Shown piece after piece: positions 53,923 to 62,294 of a stretch of DNA of 64,000 nt. The translations under genes and the position numbers were made by a program. The notes beneath the pieces were generated by a model. The model had not been told where the DNA came from, made no database searches, and worked only from the letters and a program-made list of their open reading frames with translations. Each line of letters begins with the position of its first letter. Position 1 is the stretch's first letter. Origin of the DNA: Flavobacteriaceae bacterium LYZ1037. Its GTDB lineage: Bacteria; Bacteroidota; Bacteroidia; Flavobacteriales; Flavobacteriaceae. The stretch covers positions 62,001 to 126,000 of the forward strand of contig QFWS01000006.1 of NCBI GenBank assembly GCA_003144015.1, given 5' to 3'.

Positions 53923-54807
53923 ATGAAACAAATCACATTAACAGGATTGATCATTTTAGCTTTTGTAAGTCTTATGACTGCTCAAAGCAAACCTGCATAT
54001 CAATTATTTAAAAATAATGGCAAAACGGCTGATTACAACAAAATGATTACCGATTTAGCAGAAAGTGACATGGTTTTTTTTGGAGAATACCATAACAATC
54101 CTATTTCGCATTGGCTGCAATTAGAAATGAGTAAGAGTTTTTTAGACATTAAAGGAGATAAATTGTTTTTTGGTGCAGAAATGTTTGAAAATGGCAATCA
54201 ATTGGTTTTAAATGAATATTTAAATGGTTTTTATGCTGAAGATAAAATGCTTCCAGAAATCACGCAATTATGGAGTAATTACAAAACCGATTATAAGCCT
54301 TTAGTTGAATTTGCCAAAGATAATAACCTACGTTTTATAGCTACAAACATCCCAAGACGTTATGCTTCTATGTTGAGTAAAAAAGGCATGGACGCTTTAA
54401 AGGAATTAAGCCCTGAAGCACTTTCAATGATTGGACCAGATTTAGAAACCTATTTCGACCCAACCGTTAAAGCTTATGCAGAAATGGCAGATAAAATGGG
54501 TGGCCATGTACCACCAAATATGCTAAATATTCAAATTGCTCAAGCCTCTAAAGACGCAACCATGGCACATTTTTCTTTACAGAATTTTAATGCTGGAGAT
54601 TTCCTCTTTCATTTTGAAGGGTCTTATCATTCTAACTACAATCAAGGCATTATTTGGTGGATCAATAAAATTCAACCTGGTTTAAATATAAAATCTATTA
54701 CAACGGTTATGCAATCTGAATGGGATGAGATGAGTAAAGAAGATAAAGCCGAAATAGCTAATTATATTATTGTTGTTGCAGATTCTATGACGTTGACAAA
54801 AGGATAG
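53923..54807 (+). CDS. ChaN-like haem-binding/iron-regulated protein
   Basis: A 294-residue exported protein with a signal peptide ending LMTAQ. VFFGEYHNNPISHWLQLEM and EGSYHSNYNQGIIWW are the two His-containing segments typical of ChaN-type proteins, which bind haem in some members. It probably acts in the periplasm. It follows the NYN gene by nine bases but the functional link is unclear. Confidence 0.82.
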   Translation: MKQITLTGLIILAFVSLMTAQSKPAYQLFKNNGKTADYNKMITDLAESDMVFFGEYHNNPISHWLQLEMSKSFLDIKGDKLFFGAEMFENGNQLVLNEYLNGFYAEDKMLPEITQLWSNYKTDYKPLVEFAKDNNLRFIATNIPRRYASMLSKKGMDALKELSPEALSMIGPDLETYFDPTVKAYAEMADKMGGHVPPNMLNIQIAQASKDATMAHFSLQNFNAGDFLFHFEGSYHSNYNQGIIWWINKIQPGLNIKSITTVMQSEWDEMSKEDKAEIANYIIVVADSMTLTKG

Positions 54808-54905
54808 ATTTAGAATAAAAGCTTTAATCTATTAAGATCAAAGTTTTGTAATGATGATAAAAATTGCCTAAAGGCGAGTCCCATATCAACATCTTGAGAA
54901 AAGCC

Positions 54906-54931
54906 AATCCAAATAATTGGATTACTTTTTT
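54906..54931 (+). terminator. Terminator after the ChaN-like gene
   Basis: AATCCAA/TTGGATT stem, four-base loop, followed by ACTTTTTT, about 100 bases past the stop. Confidence 0.65.
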
Positions 54932-54979
54932 GTTTAAAATTTTACTTGAAAGCGAGTTTTCCGTAAATTTTTAAAACAA

Positions 54980-55007
54980 AAAAGTCGAAACTTTCGTTTC
55001 GACTTTT
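54980..55007 (-). terminator. Terminator after the tRNA-Gly/tRNA-Leu pair
   Basis: GTCGAAAC/GTTTCGAC stem extended by four A-T pairs, loop TTTC on the plus strand, with A-runs that give a T-tract on the minus strand, directly after tRNA-Leu. Confidence 0.8.
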
Positions 55008-55013
55008 CATCTG

Positions 55014-55097
55014 TACTGAAGACGGGACTTGAACCCGTACGTCCTAATGGACATTGGATTTTAAGTCCAACGTGTCTACCAATTCCACCACTTCAGC
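55014..55097 (-). tRNA. tRNA-Leu (TAA)
   Basis: An 84-base tRNA with acceptor arm GCTGAAG/CTTCAGT, D arm GGTGGAATTGGTAGACA, anticodon loop GACTTAAAATCC (anticodon TAA), a long variable arm and GGTTCAAGTCC. The first acceptor pair is G-T. No CCA is encoded. Confidence 0.94.
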
Positions 55098-55122
55098 TTG
55101 GTATGTTTTAATCAGTGTATAG

Positions 55123-55194
55123 AGCGAAAGACGGGATTTGAACCCGCGACCTCCACCTTGGCAAGGTGATGCTCTACCCCTGAGCTACTTTCGC
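55123..55194 (-). tRNA. tRNA-Gly (GCC)
   Basis: A 72-base tRNA with acceptor arm GCGAAAG/CTTTCGC, anticodon loop CTTGCCAAGG (anticodon GCC) and GGTTCAAATCC in the T arm. It lies 25 bases upstream of tRNA-Leu on the same strand, so both likely come from one transcript. Confidence 0.95.
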
Positions 55195-55291
55195 AGTTTT
55201 TAATGAACGTACAATCTCTCGATTGCGGTTGCAAATTTAAAATATTTATATGAACTGCAAAGCCTTTTTTTAAAAATAATGTAAATTATTT

Positions 55292-57904
55292 TTAAGCCAT
55301 CTTTTTCTTCACCAACATACGCTTTATTTCATTCAGTTTCATGAGTGCTTCTACTGGTGTAAGTGTATCTATATCAATGTGTAAAATCTCTTCTTTAATA
55401 TTTTCCAACAACGGATCGTCTAGATTGAAAAAACTTAACTGCATCTCATTATCTAAAGTTTTTACTTTTTCTGTTAACTCTTCACTGGAATGAGATTGTT
55501 CTAATTTTTTTAATATTTTATTTGCTCGATGTAAGACTTGCTGTGGCATACCAGCCATTTTAGCCACATGGATTCCAAAACTATGTGCTGATCCTCCAGC
55601 AACCAACTTTCTTAAAAAAAGCACATTGTCTTTTAATTCTTTTACCGAAACATTATAGTTTTTAATACGCTCGAAGGTTTCAGTCATTTCGTTAAGCTCA
55701 TGATAATGCGTAGCAAACAACGTTTTTGCTTTAGCTGGGTGCTCATGTAGATATTCACTTATAGCCCAAGCAATAGAAATCCCATCATAGGTACTTGTTC
55801 CTCTTCCTATTTCGTCTAGTAACACCAAACTTCTTTCAGATAAGTTATTTAAAATAGAAGCCGTTTCGTTCATTTCTACCATAAAAGTCGATTCTCCCAT
55901 GGAAATATTATCACTCGCTCCTACTCTAGTAAATATTTTATCCACTACACCAATTCTGGCTTCTTTTGCTGGCACAAAACTACCTGTTTGAGCTAAGAGT
56001 ACAATTAAAGCTGTTTGACGCAAAATAGCCGACTTACCAGACATATTTGGCCCAGTAATCATGATGATTTGTTGTGTTTCTCTATTTAAAAACACATCGT
56101 TTGCTATATAAGCTTCACTTGGTGGTAATTGTTTTTCAATAACTGGATGCCTTCCGTCTTTAATATCTAAATCGGTTGAATTATCCATGGTTGGATACAC
56201 ATAATGATTATCGTTTGCTAATTGCGCAAAACCACATAAGCAATCTAATTGTCCAATTAAATTGGCATTCTGCTGAACAGCTTTTATGTATTGCATCATC
56301 CAACCAATCAATTCTGAAAACAACTGTTGTTCGATTGCTAAAATGCGTTCTTCAGCTCCAAGAATTTTAGCTTCGTATTCTTTAAGTTCTTCGGTAATAT
56401 AACGCTCAGCATTTACTAAGGTTTGCTTTCTAATCCATGCTTCTGGAACCTTGTCTTTATGTGTATTTCTAACTTCAATATAATAACCATAAACATTGTT
56501 TGAACCTATTTTTAAAGAGGTAATTCCTGTGCGTTCGCTTTCACGTTTCAGCATAGTATCTAAATAGGTTTTTCCAGAGAGTGATAACCCACGTAATTCG
56601 TCTAATTCCGAAGAGAACCCTTCAGCAATTGTAAATCCCTTTAAGACGTTTACAGGAGCATCTTCATTTAAAGTCTCCTTTATTTTCGCACGAAGTACGT
56701 CGCAACTTTGAAGTGTATCTCCAATAACTTTTAAAGCTTCATTCTCACAATTCGACGCTAAAGCTTTTATAGGAACAATTGCTTCTAACGAATTTTTAAG
56801 CTGAATAACCTCGCGAGGATTTACTTTGCCAGTTGCTACTTTAGAAATTAATCGCTCTAAATCACCAATATGTTTTATATGATTTTGAACCTTCTGAAGA
56901 AAACTTTTGTTTTTCCTCAAAAAATCGACAACTTCATGACGTTGCTTTATTTTCTTAACATCTTTTAAAGGAAGTGCTAACCAGCGTTTTAGCAAACGCC
57001 CTCCCATGGGTGAAATAGTTCTATCAATGACATTTAAAAGCGTGACTGCATTATTGTTTGTCGAATAATACAACTCTAGATTTCTAATGGTAAATTTATC
57101 CATCCATACATAATCGTCTTCAGCAATTCTACTAATGGACGTGATGTGTTGCAGTTTATTGTGTTGTGTTTCGGTTAAATAATGTAAAATAGAACCTGAA
57201 GCTATTATCCCTTCATGTAAATCTTCAATACCAAAGCCTTTTAAGGTTTTTGTGTTAAAATGTTTGATTAAAGTTTCGTTGGAATAATCTATTTGATATA
57301 CCCAATCTTCTAAATAAAACGTGTGAAAATCATCCCCAAAAGCAGCCTTAAAATCGTTTCGCTTTTGTTTGGAGACAAGTACTTCACTAGGGTTGAAATT
57401 TTGAAGCAGTTTATCGATATATTCTTCATTCCCTTGAGACGTTAGAAATTCACCTGTTGTAATATCTAAAAATGAAATTCCAATATGTGTTTTTCCGAAG
57501 TATACAGAACACAAAAAGTTATTGGATTTTGACTTCAATACTTCATCATTAAAAGCCACTCCAGGAGTTACCAGTTCGGTAACACCTCGTTTAACAATCG
57601 TTTTGGTTTGTTTTGGATCTTCCAACTGATCGCAAATAGCCACTCGTTCGCCAGCTTTTACTAGTTTTGGTAAATAGGTGTTTAATGAATGATGGGGAAA
57701 TCCAGCTAATTCTATTTCACTTTCGCTTCCTGCTCCTCTTTTGGTTAGGATAATCCCTAAAATCCCAGCTGTTTTAATAGCATCTTCTCCAAAAGTTTCA
57801 TAAAAATCTCCTACACGAAACAACAACAAGGCATCAGGATATTTTACCTTGATGGCATTATATTGTTTCATTAAAGGCGTTACTTTTTTAGTTTTTTTTG
57901 CCAA
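55292..57904 (-). CDS. mutS: DNA mismatch repair protein MutS
   Basis: Recognises mismatches and starts repair. An 870-residue full-length MutS: mismatch-binding [10 protein letters not shown] (Phe and Glu near 29-38), Walker [14 protein letters not shown] near 617, Walker [17 protein letters not shown] near 690 and the helix-turn-helix end with [14 protein letters not shown]. The start is a TTG at 57904, giving [15 protein letters not shown], the family N-terminus; no upstream ATG exists. A possible -7 element (TAAATTCG) lies at 57949-57942. Confidence 0.97.
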   Translation of the reverse strand: MAKKTKKVTPLMKQYNAIKVKYPDALLLFRVGDFYETFGEDAIKTAGILGIILTKRGAGSESEIELAGFPHHSLNTYLPKLVKAGERVAICDQLEDPKQTKTIVKRGVTELVTPGVAFNDEVLKSKSNNFLCSVYFGKTHIGISFLDITTGEFLTSQGNEEYIDKLLQNFNPSEVLVSKQKRNDFKAAFGDDFHTFYLEDWVYQIDYSNETLIKHFNTKTLKGFGIEDLHEGIIASGSILHYLTETQHNKLQHITSISRIAEDDYVWMDKFTIRNLELYYSTNNNAVTLLNVIDRTISPMGGRLLKRWLALPLKDVKKIKQRHEVVDFLRKNKSFLQKVQNHIKHIGDLERLISKVATGKVNPREVIQLKNSLEAIVPIKALASNCENEALKVIGDTLQSCDVLRAKIKETLNEDAPVNVLKGFTIAEGFSSELDELRGLSLSGKTYLDTMLKRESERTGITSLKIGSNNVYGYYIEVRNTHKDKVPEAWIRKQTLVNAERYITEELKEYEAKILGAEERILAIEQQLFSELIGWMMQYIKAVQQNANLIGQLDCLCGFAQLANDNHYVYPTMDNSTDLDIKDGRHPVIEKQLPPSEAYIANDVFLNRETQQIIMITGPNMSGKSAILRQTALIVLLAQTGSFVPAKEARIGVVDKIFTRVGASDNISMGESTFMVEMNETASILNNLSERSLVLLDEIGRGTSTYDGISIAWAISEYLHEHPAKAKTLFATHYHELNEMTETFERIKNYNVSVKELKDNVLFLRKLVAGGSAHSFGIHVAKMAGMPQQVLHRANKILKKLEQSHSSEELTEKVKTLDNEMQLSFFNLDDPLLENIKEEILHIDIDTLTPVEALMKLNEIKRMLVKKKMA

Positions 57905-58018
57905 GAGCTAGGTGTTTTTATTATCTAATTTCAATTCATTGCGAATTTAGTCAATTTAATAGTTGTTATAAAATAATGTTAAAAATAAAAATCTAATTAT
58001 AGTTGCGTAATCTTTTAG

Positions 58019-58026
58019 TAATTTTG
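58019..58026 (+). promoter_or_regulatory. -7 element upstream of the DUF1573 gene
   Basis: TAATTTTG, 33 bases before the start codon at 58060. The upstream TTG is too close to be a standard -33 element. Confidence 0.45.
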
Positions 58027-58059
58027 AGGTAACTTATTCTTAATTAAATCATTCTAAAT

Positions 58060-58503
58060 ATGAAAAAAATAATGCTATTAAGCTTTACCATGCTAGCTAT
58101 GGTAACAGTTAGTGTGGCTCAAAACACAACTGAAACAAGCGCCACAAAAGCAATTGCTACACAAGATGGAGCAAAAATTGAATTTGAAACAGAAACCATA
58201 GATTATGGAACTATTGAAAACAATTCAGACGGAAACAGAGAATTCCATTTTACAAATACAGGTAATACACCTCTTGTAATTACAAATGCTAAAGGGTCTT
58301 GTGGATGTACAGTTCCTACTGTGCCAAAAGGAGCAATTGCACCTGGAGAATCTGCTGTTATTGGAGTAAAATATGCAACTAACAGAACAGGAGCTTTCAA
58401 TAAAAGTATTACTATAACGTCAAATGCAGTTAATGCACCAACAAAAGTCATTAACATTAAAGGTACAGTTAATCCTCCAGCTACTGCTACTGTTGAAAAA
58501 TAA
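58060..58503 (+). CDS. DUF1573 periplasmic protein
   Basis: A 147-residue exported protein with a signal peptide ending SVAQ. It is one immunoglobulin-like DUF1573 domain with IDYGTIENNSDGNREFHFTNTG, the SCGCTVP motif near residue 85 and PGESAVIGVKY. The family is common in Bacteroidota, often in several copies, and has no firm function; an MSP/ASPM-like fold is probable. A terminator follows. Confidence 0.9.
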   Translation: MKKIMLLSFTMLAMVTVSVAQNTTETSATKAIATQDGAKIEFETETIDYGTIENNSDGNREFHFTNTGNTPLVITNAKGSCGCTVPTVPKGAIAPGESAVIGVKYATNRTGAFNKSITITSNAVNAPTKVINIKGTVNPPATATVEK

Positions 58504-58525
58504 TTTCAGCTTTAAAAGTTATATT

Positions 58526-58558
58526 AAAAACTTCCTTTTTATAAGGAAGTTTTTTTTT
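58526..58558 (+). terminator. Terminator after the DUF1573 gene
   Basis: ACTTCCTT/AAGGAAGT stem with flanking A-T pairs and a long T-run, 23 bases past the stop. The next gene's promoter must lie within or just after it. Confidence 0.8.
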
Positions 58559-58571
58559 GAATATTTGTATT

Positions 58572-59111
58572 ATGAGGAAATTAAAAAATAGTGAGTTAGG
58601 TAGGCTAAGTGTTGAAGATTTTAAAGGTGTAAAGAAAACACCGTTAATTATTGTGCTCGATAACATAAGAAGTTTAAACAATATTGGTTCTGTTTTTAGA
58701 ACCAGTGATGCCTTTTTAATTGAAAAAATTTATCTCTGTGGCATCACAGCAACACCTCCACATAAAGACATCAACAAAACTGCTTTAGGAAGTACAGAAA
58801 CCGTTGCTTGGGAATATGTAGAAAGCACCTTAGAATTAGTTGAAAAACTAAAAAAAGACAAGGTTAAAATAATATCTATTGAACAAGCTGAAAACGCGAC
58901 CATGTTGAATAATTTTACACCTGAAAAGAATACAACTTACGCTTTGGTTTTTGGTAATGAAGTAAAAGGTGTGGCTCAAAACATTGTTAGTAATAGCGAT
59001 TTGGTTATAGAAATTCCACAATATGGAACCAAGCATTCTTTAAATATTTCTGTAAGCTGTGGTGTGGTGGTTTGGGATTTGTTTTCAAAACTTACAGCAA
59101 ACTTAAAATAG
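58572..59111 (+). CDS. SpoU/TrmH-family RNA 2'-O-methyltransferase
   Basis: A 179-residue SPOUT methyltransferase. Motif 1 is LDNIRSLNNIGSVFRTSDAF, motif 2 FGNEVKGVAQ and motif 3 IPQYGTKHSLNISVSCGVVVW, forming the knotted SAM site. The target (tRNA or rRNA) is not readable, and the short length lacks an added RNA-binding domain. The ATG at 58572 fits better than one at 58557, which would lie next to the terminator T-run. Confidence 0.88.
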   Translation: MRKLKNSELGRLSVEDFKGVKKTPLIIVLDNIRSLNNIGSVFRTSDAFLIEKIYLCGITATPPHKDINKTALGSTETVAWEYVESTLELVEKLKKDKVKIISIEQAENATMLNNFTPEKNTTYALVFGNEVKGVAQNIVSNSDLVIEIPQYGTKHSLNISVSCGVVVWDLFSKLTANLK

Positions 59112-59771
59112 GTGACAAAAAAAATAAAGTCTCCTTGGCCTACTAAAGAGGTGATGAATCAAATTTATGACCTAAAACTCTGGGGAGGAAAAGCACACGA
59201 TTTTTATTCTGGAATAGGCTCACACGACCCAAAAATCATTAATCCATATTTAGATGTTGTCATCGAATTTTTAGAATCTAAAAACAAGACTTTAGTGGTT
59301 TGCGATTTAGGTTGTGGCGATTTTAATATTGGCAAACATCTAACAAAATACACCAAAAAATATATAGCTATTGATATTGTTGAAAAACTCATTGTTAGAA
59401 ATCAAAAACGTTACCAAGAAGATAATTTAGAGTTTCTTTGTTTAGACATTATAAAAGACAATCTTCCTGCCGGTGATTGTTTGATAATACGACAAGTACT
59501 GCAACATTTGTCTAATATTGACATACAAAGCTTTATTAAAAAAATAGCTCTTTATAAATATATTATTCTCACAGAACATATCCCTTTAGGTACGTTTACA
59601 CCAAATAAAGATATTATTTCTGGTCAAGGCATCAGGCTCAAACAACACAGTGGTGTTATTCTAACAGAATCTCCATTTAATTTAAACATTAAAGATGAAA
59701 AAAGTCTTGGAGAACATATTCTAGAAAACAATAAAGGACGTATAGTAACCACATTATACAAACTACCTTAA
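59112..59771 (+). CDS. Class I SAM-dependent methyltransferase
   Basis: A 219-residue protein with the SAM motif VVCDLGCGDFNIGKHL (near 57), AIDIVEKLI at the acidic end of strand two and CLIIRQVLQHLSN in place of motif four. It starts with GTG immediately after the stop of the SpoU-family gene, so the two are translationally linked. The substrate is unknown. Confidence 0.82.
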   Translation: MTKKIKSPWPTKEVMNQIYDLKLWGGKAHDFYSGIGSHDPKIINPYLDVVIEFLESKNKTLVVCDLGCGDFNIGKHLTKYTKKYIAIDIVEKLIVRNQKRYQEDNLEFLCLDIIKDNLPAGDCLIIRQVLQHLSNIDIQSFIKKIALYKYIILTEHIPLGTFTPNKDIISGQGIRLKQHSGVILTESPFNLNIKDEKSLGEHILENNKGRIVTTLYKLP

Positions 59772-59793
59772 TCCAACTGGTACCTTAAAAAAA

Positions 59794-60285
59794 TTAGCTT
59801 CTTTCTTTAATAGGAATCCAAACGTCTTCTTCAGTATTCTGTAAGTCTTTACTATAGTTCTCAGATAATTCTTCAAAATGTGCTTTGTTATCTAATTGGT
59901 AGTTGGAGTTCGGCAACCAGCTCTGAAAAATATATTGTCTGCTTTTTGGAAAATCTTGAATGGAACCTTTATAAGTAAAAACAGCATAAGTACCTGCTTT
60001 TAAAACAAACGTTTCCATACCATTCGGGATATTGTCTAAGTTAGAAACCTCAACACCAATCCATTTTTCAAAAACGGTTTGAGGACTCATCTCTTTTATA
60101 TTAAGGGTTCCATAATTTTGAATTGAAAAAACATGTTTCCCAACTCGAGATGCAACTTCTTGACGTCTAGGCATAAATTGTCTAGCTAGTTTCCCTGTTT
60201 CTTGCTGAATTGTTTGAATGCTCATGTTGGTCTTTATGCCAATAACATATCTATCTTCTGTTTGCTCAATTCTATGCTGCATCAT
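59794..60285 (-). CDS. GyrI-like small-molecule-binding protein
   Basis: A 163-residue stand-alone GyrI/AraC effector-binding domain: RYVIGIKTNMS at the start, WIGVEVSN in the middle and GTYAVFTYKGSIQDF near 115, ending with WIPIKE. No DNA-binding domain is present. Its start overlaps the end of the folK-dNK gene by 14 bases (two adjacent ATG codons are possible), so it is in one operon with it. Ligand unknown. Confidence 0.8.
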   Translation of the reverse strand: MMQHRIEQTEDRYVIGIKTNMSIQTIQQETGKLARQFMPRRQEVASRVGKHVFSIQNYGTLNIKEMSPQTVFEKWIGVEVSNLDNIPNGMETFVLKAGTYAVFTYKGSIQDFPKSRQYIFQSWLPNSNYQLDNKAHFEELSENYSKDLQNTEEDVWIPIKERS

Positions 60286-61414
60286 TTTCTTTACAAATTT
60301 CGCTTAATACCCAAAGATAATCTTCTCTATTTTCAACAAAATCTCTGTTAGAAATATCTATAATTTTTACATTTAATTCCGATTGATTTTTTAAAAACTC
60401 AAGATATCCGGAATTAATTTTATCTAAATAATCGTTTTCAATATTTTGTTCGTATTCTCGTCCACGTTTTTTAATGTTTTCTTGCAAACGTTCTGTGTTT
60501 TGATACAAATACACATACAATTCTGGTTTCGCAATGTCTTTATACATTAAATAGAACAATTTTCGATACAGCTTAAACTCGTCTTCAGGCAAGGTGATTT
60601 TCGAGAAAATTAATGATTTATAGATATCATAATCGCTAATAATAAAATCTTTAAATAAATCTAATTGCGATAAATCGTCGCTAATTTGTTGGTATCTATC
60701 AGCAAGAAAAGACATTTCCAAAGTAAACGCATAACGCTTGGCGTCTTGGTAAAACTTTGGTAAAAACGGATTTTCAGCAAAGCGCTCTAAAACCTGCTTT
60801 GCATTAAAGTCTTTAGAGATCATGCTTGCCAGACTGGTTTTTCCAGCTCCAATATTTCCTTCTATAGCTATGTAATTGTAGTTTGAAAACTGAAACTGTT
60901 TGCTTGGGTTTTTCAACCAAATATTTATAGGTTCTAATTCACTGGTATCTTCACATGCTTCCAATAATTCTGCCATGTCTTTACCTAAGGTAGGGTGGAT
61001 TAACTTAGGAGCTATTTCTAATAAAGGTTTTAAAACAAATTTTCGTTTATGAAGTTCTGGATGTGGGACTTGAAGTAGCTTGCTATCTATAACTGCTTCA
61101 TCTACAAACAAGATATCTAAATCAATTATTCTAGATTGATAACCTTGTAATTCTGTCCTTACTCTCCCTAAAGAAGTTTCGACAACTAGTAGTTCTTGCA
61201 TCACTTTTTCTGGAGCCAAATCTGTTTCTAGAATAACACAACAATTCAAAAAATCGTCACCATCAAAACCTACAGCAGGTGTATTATACACTTTAGATAT
61301 GATGTTTATTTTTCCAATTTTATTGAAAATTAAATTCATAGCATCCTGCAGATGTTTTAATCTGTCACCTTTATTACTGCCTAGAGAAATGTAAATTTTT
61401 TGTCGCTTATCCAT
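60272..61414 (-). CDS. folK: FolK-deoxynucleoside kinase fusion protein
   Basis: A two-domain enzyme of 380 residues. Residues 1-160 are HPPK (6-hydroxymethyl-7,8-dihydropterin pyrophosphokinase) with YISLGSNKGDRL, ALD-type LGRVRTELQGYQSRIIDLDIL and HPELHKRKFVLKPL. Residues 178-380 are a deoxynucleoside kinase with P-loop EGNIGAGKTSLAS, FAENPFLPKFY and KRGREYEQNIENDYL. It thus joins folate synthesis to deoxynucleoside salvage in one chain. The second domain is a paralogue of the kinase at 22078. Confidence 0.92.
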   Translation of the reverse strand: MDKRQKIYISLGSNKGDRLKHLQDAMNLIFNKIGKINIISKVYNTPAVGFDGDDFLNCCVILETDLAPEKVMQELLVVETSLGRVRTELQGYQSRIIDLDILFVDEAVIDSKLLQVPHPELHKRKFVLKPLLEIAPKLIHPTLGKDMAELLEACEDTSELEPINIWLKNPSKQFQFSNYNYIAIEGNIGAGKTSLASMISKDFNAKQVLERFAENPFLPKFYQDAKRYAFTLEMSFLADRYQQISDDLSQLDLFKDFIISDYDIYKSLIFSKITLPEDEFKLYRKLFYLMYKDIAKPELYVYLYQNTERLQENIKKRGREYEQNIENDYLDKINSGYLEFLKNQSELNVKIIDISNRDFVENREDYLWVLSEICKENDAA

Positions 61415-61485
61415 TGAAAAAACAAATTAACTAAAAGAAATTTTAATAGTTTATATTTACCAAGCCTATTTATCCACAATTTTTC

Positions 61486-62202
61486 ATGAGTTTAAAAGAC
61501 AAACTTGCTGCACAACGTATCTATCTGCTTTTGGCTGCATTATTTATAACCTCATTAGTGGTTTCAAATTTAATTTTTCAAAAATTCTTTTATTGGCACC
61601 CAATAGATCCCGACTTATCTGAAAGCATATTTGGAACAAAATTATTCGAGATTTCCGTTGGTATATTACCTTACCCTGTTACCTTTTTAATTACCGATTT
61701 AATTAGTGAAATTTATGGCAAAAAAAGAGCCAATCAAGTTGTTATTACTGGCATTTTTGCTTCGCTTTTTTCACTTTTAATTATATCGGTATCCAATGTG
61801 GCTCCTGCAACAAGTTGGTCTCCAATAAACGATCAATTGTTTTCTAAAGTTTTTGGAAATACCGTAATTGCAGTTACAGCAAGCATGTTGGCTTATCTAT
61901 TTGCTCAATTTGTTGATATTCAAATTTATCATTTTTGGAAACAACTCACTAAAGGCAAACACTTATGGTTACGTAATAATTTTTCAACATTTTTATCGCA
62001 ATTTGTAGATACTTGTACCATACTACTTTTACTTTGCTCTTTCAACATCATTGCATGGGATAAATTTTACGGTCTGCTTTTAGCTGGCTTTTTATTTAAA
62101 GTTTTAATTGCTATGCTAGACACGCCTTTTCTTTATTTAGGTGTTTATCTTTTCAAAAAACGTTTCAACTTAAAAACAAACGAAGAAATCGACCTTCTTT
62201 AG
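61486..62202 (+). CDS. yhhQ: Queuosine-precursor transporter (YhhQ family)
   Basis: A 238-residue membrane protein with about six hydrophobic segments. VSNLIFQKFF, LPYPVTFLITDLISEIYGKKRAN and FLSQFVDTCTILLLL are characteristic of the VUT_1/YhhQ family, which imports queuine precursors such as preQ0/preQ1. The substrate is inferred from the family. No preQ1 riboswitch was seen upstream. Confidence 0.88.
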   Translation: MSLKDKLAAQRIYLLLAALFITSLVVSNLIFQKFFYWHPIDPDLSESIFGTKLFEISVGILPYPVTFLITDLISEIYGKKRANQVVITGIFASLFSLLIISVSNVAPATSWSPINDQLFSKVFGNTVIAVTASMLAYLFAQFVDIQIYHFWKQLTKGKHLWLRNNFSTFLSQFVDTCTILLLLCSFNIIAWDKFYGLLLAGFLFKVLIAMLDTPFLYLGVYLFKKRFNLKTNEEIDLL

Positions 62203-62294
62203 GAGTATTAAAGTTTTATTAAACTTTTGTATATAAACAACTTTGATGCTATTTTATACGTATATACTTACAATTAACCAGAAAATCACTTAAC

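Noticed and set aside
54808-55013. Search for a small gene in the gap before the tRNAs
   Set aside because: Only two terminator hairpins were found; no ORF with plausible composition or start was seen.
61415-61485. Search for a preQ1 riboswitch before the queuosine-precursor transporter
   Set aside because: The divergent gap is short and A+T-rich, with no aptamer-like hairpin and tail.
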